Origin: Mactra quadrangularis
Lineage: Eukaryota; Mollusca; Bivalvia; Venerida; Mactridae
NCBI GenBank assembly: GCA_025267735.1
Contig: CM046299.1
Coordinates: 40,253,733-40,317,732 of the forward strand
DNA length: 64,000 bases
Reading direction: 5' to 3'
The position numbers were made by a program, and so were the translations under genes. Position 1 is the first letter of the stretch. Every line of letters begins with the position of its first letter. The notes beneath the pieces are model-generated. The model was not told the origin of the DNA. It saw nothing but the letters and a program-made list of their open reading frames with translations, and searched no databases. Below, in pieces: positions 59,995 through 64,000 of this stretch.

Positions 59995-60303
59995 GTCCCC
60001 CAACTAGCTCAGTCGGTAGCGCACTAGTCTACTGATTGAGAGGTTATAGGTTCAATTCCCAGGCGGGGCATACTTTCGTGGAGCTTGGTCATGAAATTAT
60101 TTCTCGGGCCATTCTCCCTCCTACCACTGATTCTAAATCATGTAGGGCAGTAGTCAGTCACTGACGGAAGTATGGGCCTAGTAGTTGGTTAACAGCTAAA
60201 TCCAGAGATTTAGCCTTTCCAGGAACAGTGAGTAGGTAGGCTGACCGCCGCGATATAACCTATAAAATGTGTTGCTACGACGTTAACCAAAAAAAAAAAA
60301 AAA
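59995..60303 (+). repeat. tRNA-derived SINE, family A
   Basis: Best-preserved copy: CAACTAGCTCAGTCGGTAGC, box B TAGGTTCAATTCCC, the full body, and the end CGACGTTAACC followed by about 15 A. Confidence 0.9.
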
Positions 60304-60344
60304 CTAATAAAAAATGTATTGTCTTTTGAAGTTTTTGGCACCCT

Positions 60345-60510
60345 GCAGGACTCAACATTCATTTTTAAGCTAGGTTGCTCGGTTTTAAAGCTAGCTCTTT
60401 AGTTAAACTTACCTCTACCAAATGTTTACTAAAAGTAACAAGTTGCTCAAACCCAAATATAGGTTGTCAGAAGAAATTAGACGAGCTTAAGTGTCGAGCC
60501 CTTGCCTGAC
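60345..60510. repeat. Dispersed 150-bp repeat
   Basis: GCAGGACTCAACATTC start, ACCAAATGTTTACTAAAAGT, ATAGGTTGTCAGAAG, end AGTGTCGAGCCCTTG. The ends are inverted (AGGACTCAACA against TGTCGAGCCCT). Confidence 0.7.
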
Positions 60511-60684
60511 AACTCATAATCTTTTCATCTTTAGTTTACAATGAGTGTGTTGAAACATAGGTGTCTGGCATGGTCCTGACATGTGTTAAAATATAATTCC
60601 TTTCTAGTTTTCTAAGCTTAGTTAAGTTAGGTTAACGATGCAATGTTATGATAAATGTTAATATTAAACCTAAAATTTCAGACT

Positions 60685-61115
60685 CTAAGGTTTGTACAGT
60701 CTTAAAAAGGCTCTCAATTTTGATGATTGTCTTGTAAAGGCCCTAAATTACATGGCTGGCCCTGAAAAGACTCTTAATTTACACTTTCTGGCCCTTAAAT
60801 ACTATTTTGAAGGCCCTAAATTTAGTTTGGAAACAATTTGGTTGGTTAATAATCAAAATCCAAATGATTTTCAATGTAATTGAGCCAATCATCATGGCAA
60901 TAATTAATGCAGCACATTCTTAAGTAATTGTATTATGAAATAGAGCCCTGGCATTACTTGTTGAAGGTCACTGGAGATCATTTTAAAGGAGTTAACTGTT
61001 GTATGATTGACAAAGATTTACAAATCAGAAGCTTGTTTATGTCATGAAAAATAAGCCCTAAATTTAGTAAAAAAGGCCCTGAAAAGCCATAAAAAGGCTC
61101 TAAATTTATGTATAA
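60685..61115 (+). repeat. Degenerate AAGGCCCTAAATTTA repeat
   Basis: AAAGGCCCTAAATTA, CTGGCCCTGAAAAG, AAGGCCCTAAATTTAG and AAAAAGGCTCTAAATTTATG recur irregularly. The interval from about 60900 to 61050 is ordinary sequence. Confidence 0.6.
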
Positions 61116-61150
61116 GAAGTCTGTATGAACCATGAACATGATGAACATTT

Positions 61151-62041
61151 TTCAGTACTAGGGCTCTACACCGGTATACCATATATATCGAATACCGGTA
61201 ATGTATGTTGGATATATATATATGATCGAGTGTTTCCATATCGAACAAAATATCAATCAATGATGGTTATACTAATGAAATTCATGACCTGCAAATCAGT
61301 TGATATTTTGTATTGCCAAATCAACTTTCTTCTGCTTTCGATTCGGTATGATCTACTCTGTGAACGTCTCAAACCGATTAAGTTATGGTAGGTTCTTTCA
61401 ATCTAACGAAAGTAACTTTTGCGGTTAGAATGTTGTTAATATGTACTTTCGTTTTCAATTGTCACTCAGATTTGTTCAGGCAGATCCGCAATGATTGATT
61501 GTACATAGGCGATATGTCATGGGAATATCTGAAGTTCTGAACGAGTATGTTTTTCCTTTTGTAGATCTTTGTTCAGTGTCATGCAAATATGAATGACTGT
61601 AAATAAATCTAACTGAAACCAAACATCAACAAAATTTGGTTCTAAGGCCACTTCAGTAGCTTCTGAACTGATATTTTCAACCTCAGGAGATATCCTGTCG
61701 GCAGAAAGATCATGTCTAGACCCAGACTCACTGGATGCAACGATATTTTTAAAAAAAATGCAAACTCAAAGACTTTACATTGGAAATATTAATAAGACGG
61801 TGCATTTAGTAGTTTGGTGCTACTACAATTAAAATAAATAACACAGCACTGTTTTGCTGTTTAAAACAGCAAAACAGTGCTCTGTTACTTATTTTAATAA
61901 TAAATAGTACATTTATAAAACAGTTTTATAAATGTACTATTTATTATTAAAATATCATATGATATATCCAATATCGATCATTTTGTATCGATACGAATAT
62001 CCTATCGATCATTCTGACCGATATAGAGCCCTATTCAGTAC
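61151..62041. mobile_element. hAT-like element with 8-bp TSD TTCAGTAC and nested hairpins
   Basis: The 875-bp element at 61159-62033 begins TAGGGCTCTACACCGGTATA and ends CGATATAGAGCCCTA. TTCAGTAC lies on both sides (61151-61158, 62034-62041). Two perfect-arm hairpins at 61845-61953 look like later insertions. No transposase frame remains. Confidence 0.9.
61845..61953. repeat. Two adjacent perfect-arm hairpins
   Basis: 61845-61881 has 18-bp perfect arms (AGCACTGTTTTGCTGTTT) and 61891-61953 has 31-bp perfect arms, each with a one-base loop. Both are inside the hAT-like element. Confidence 0.92.
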
Positions 62042-62837
62042 TGTATATCAATGACTAATAAAATGTCAAATTTAACTGTCCTAACTAGAACTGTCTTAAC
62101 TTTATAACTAAAAGTATGGCTCATTAACAGACATTTATTGGTTGAAATTGATAATTCATATAATCAGTCATTGCCTTAAATTTTCTGTAGCACTTGCCTG
62201 GTTTATCTGGCTTTAGTAATCAGCAAAATTATCAACTAGATGATTATAATTTTTTGATTTTACCAGCTCAAATTTATCAGTTTTCACATGTCCTAGGCTT
62301 TGTACTAGTGGGTTAAGGCAATGACTGCATTTTTAACATTTAATTTTAAGGGAGTTCGGGAAGAAAGAAGTTTATGATGGAATTTTGTTTTAACATTCAT
62401 GAATTTGTTTTATTTGCTCATTTGAAGTAAATTCATCGAAAAAAAAGATCGGTCACCGTCCATTTTAAAAAGTTACAGCCATTTAAAAATGACCCCCAAA
62501 AATGTGTAAATTTTCCACCAAAATACGTCAAAAATACCATATATCAGTCAGATGCGTAGAAAATAGCCTATTTCACATTAAACTTTGACAGACTCTGTCC
62601 ATCTTCTATGGTCCTCGGAATCAATTCTAAGTCAGTGATTTAACACTTAAGTAAAAAAAGTGTATACAGATACCTTTTTATGTAATCTTTATTTTCCAAT
62701 ATCCAAACTATTTGCACACTCTATAAACTGCAGTTTATATAGTTGGTTGAGTAATATATAGTTAACTTTATTGTACAACATTTCTTTGCAAAGTTTGCTT
62801 AAGTTGTACATTTATTATAAATTTATTTTCTATTCAG

Positions 62838-62950
62838 GAAGATTTAGATTGTATAGAGATAAAACTCAATGTTTTATGACACTTGAGTTATATGATAATG
62901 TGGATGGAGTCTTTGCTTCAGTTTACCTGGGGTTGAAGTTTCCTCACTAG
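62838..62950 (+). CDS. Possible second coding exon of the same small gene
   Basis: Acceptor TTCTATTCAG precedes 62838. In the phase set by 58822 the exon is open for 36 codons after a restored Gly and stops at TAG 62948-62950. It encodes RFRLYRDKTQCFMTLELYD then NVDGVFASVYLGLKFPH. With 58744-58822 it makes a 63-residue protein with no recognised family, signal peptide or membrane span. Phase agreement has a one-in-three chance of being accidental, so confidence is low. Confidence 0.32.
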
Positions 62951-63627
62951 AAAATTTGATATTATTTGTTCTTACACAAACCTTTTTGGGCAAGCTTGAG
63001 GTTGGTTCACCCTAGCACATGGTTCAAATCTGCATTATTTGTTTTGGGGTATCTTTTTTTATAAGAGTAGTTTAAAAATTAAAATTTCTTTCATGCTTTA
63101 CGGTGAAACGTTGTTTTATTTGATGAAAATATACAATGAAAATATAAATTTTATATTTTTATAATTTTATAATATGCATCTAATAAAACACAAAACTATA
63201 CATGAAAGAAACAGAATATTTGTCAACTTTGGTGTAAGATCTGTTTTATTTCAACTTGTGAACTCAGAAAATGAAGATATGTTTTCTGAGCTCACTCGGT
63301 AAAATAAAAATCGATCTTACACCCGAGTTGACGAATATCCTCTATATCTTTCTATTAAAGTTTGCATTTTGGCTGTGTGTCAGATCTATGTTTTGTTTAA
63401 CTGTTGCTTTTCCTGATATGTTTTCATACTCCCCTTTGTTAGAACATAAAGCTTTAATTGACAAGAGTATATAACATAAATTGCTTTGCTGAGTAGTTAA
63501 CCAATGGTGACAGTAAGAACTTTGTTCAATGGATGGAATTGGAACCACTTCAAAATATCCCCCTCATGGTTTCCTTCAGGGAGAAACTTTATCCTTACTG
63601 CTCAGTACTCAAGGAGAAAAGCAATAT

Positions 63628-64000
63628 GATTAAAACCCAATCTAAAATTTTCCATTCGCCTCCTTGCTTATTTAGATATGGCCTTTTTCAAACGAAGATC
63701 ACGTTCAGGTGCCCTTTTCTCATCATAATATTTTAATGACGAAATTGTTATGATACGTAACTTGATTACATCGTCTACGTCATGCAATTTGAAATGAGCC
63801 GTCCAATCCCAGACTGATAATAATACTGCTGTTAAATTAGTTTGCAAACCTTGGTCTACAAATAGAAATTACGACATCATAATTGTTATTAATAGTGTTT
63901 CGTCTAGATGAAAGCTATGCATTGATTTGTCAACATAAAAGTCATCTCGACGTGACCCTCCATTGAGAAAGTAGAGATCCTGTACGACAATTCTTTACAG
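63628..64000. repeat. CpG-dense dispersed repeat, copy 2, cut by the window end
   Basis: GATTAAAACCCAATCTAAAA onward follows 35367-35745 in order (CACGTTCAGG, TTACATCGTCTACGTCATGC, GTAGAGATCCTGTACG). Continues past 64000. Confidence 0.88.

Larger units (their letters stand above)
58823..62837. other. Intron of the possible small gene, or intergenic
   Basis: Contains a SINE (59995-60303), a dispersed 150-bp repeat (60345-60510), an AAGGCCCTAAATTTA-type degenerate array (about 60685-61115) and a hAT-like element with nested hairpins (61159-62033). Nothing coding is recognised. Confidence 0.55.

Noticed and set aside
59995..60070. tRNA-like sequence with good box A and box B
   Set aside because: The acceptor arms and anticodon stem do not pair cleanly and the same head heads seven dispersed copies with a common body, so it is a SINE head.

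Overview
This is AT-rich, intron- and repeat-dense animal DNA, most likely from a bivalve mollusc. The evidence is GT-AG introns of 0.4 to 21 kb, dispersed tRNA-derived SINEs, and short non-autonomous DNA transposons whose sequence styles I associate with bivalve genomes. The species cannot be named from the sequence alone. No rRNA, CRISPR, phage or bacterial operon structure is present.

One gene dominates. On the + strand, 19 exons between 1605 and 48700 join in phase into about 1466 codons of a TANC / rolling pebbles (rols) family scaffold protein. The order is a C3HC4 RING finger, a Ser/Pro/His-rich linker, a STAND-type P-loop NTPase (Walker A in one small exon, Walker B in a 1147-bp exon), roughly ten ankyrin repeats, and a TPR block. 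The start codon and first exons lie upstream of the window. The protein stops soon after the TPRs and ends in ETAL, a class I PDZ-ligand type C-terminus. The long disordered tail known in vertebrate TANC1/2 is not seen, and no large open frame follows in the next 15 kb.

Layout: 1-1604 is repeat-rich upstream intron or flank. 1605-5110 holds the RING exons. 5111-26268 is a 21-kb intron full of SINEs, a 2.3-kb tandem-structured element, a hAT-like MITE and satellites. 26269-36182 holds the linker exons. 37292-39710 holds the NTPase exons. 40240-46983 holds the ankyrin exons. 47407-48700 holds the TPR exons and stop. 48701 to about 50.2 kb is probably 3' UTR. From about 51.8 to 58.6 kb is intergenic sequence with several hairpin MITEs. 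A possible small second gene (63 codons, two coding exons, + strand) lies at 58689-62950.

The mobile-element record is well preserved. Four hAT-like elements have exact 8-bp target-site duplications. One 1.34-kb element has TA flanks, and several hairpin MITEs have near-perfect arms. A 70-bp palindromic repeat occurs three times, one of them nested in a SINE that also spawned a 20-bp minisatellite. Four otherwise different repeat families share one terminal design: AACAAG followed by a nearby stem-loop.
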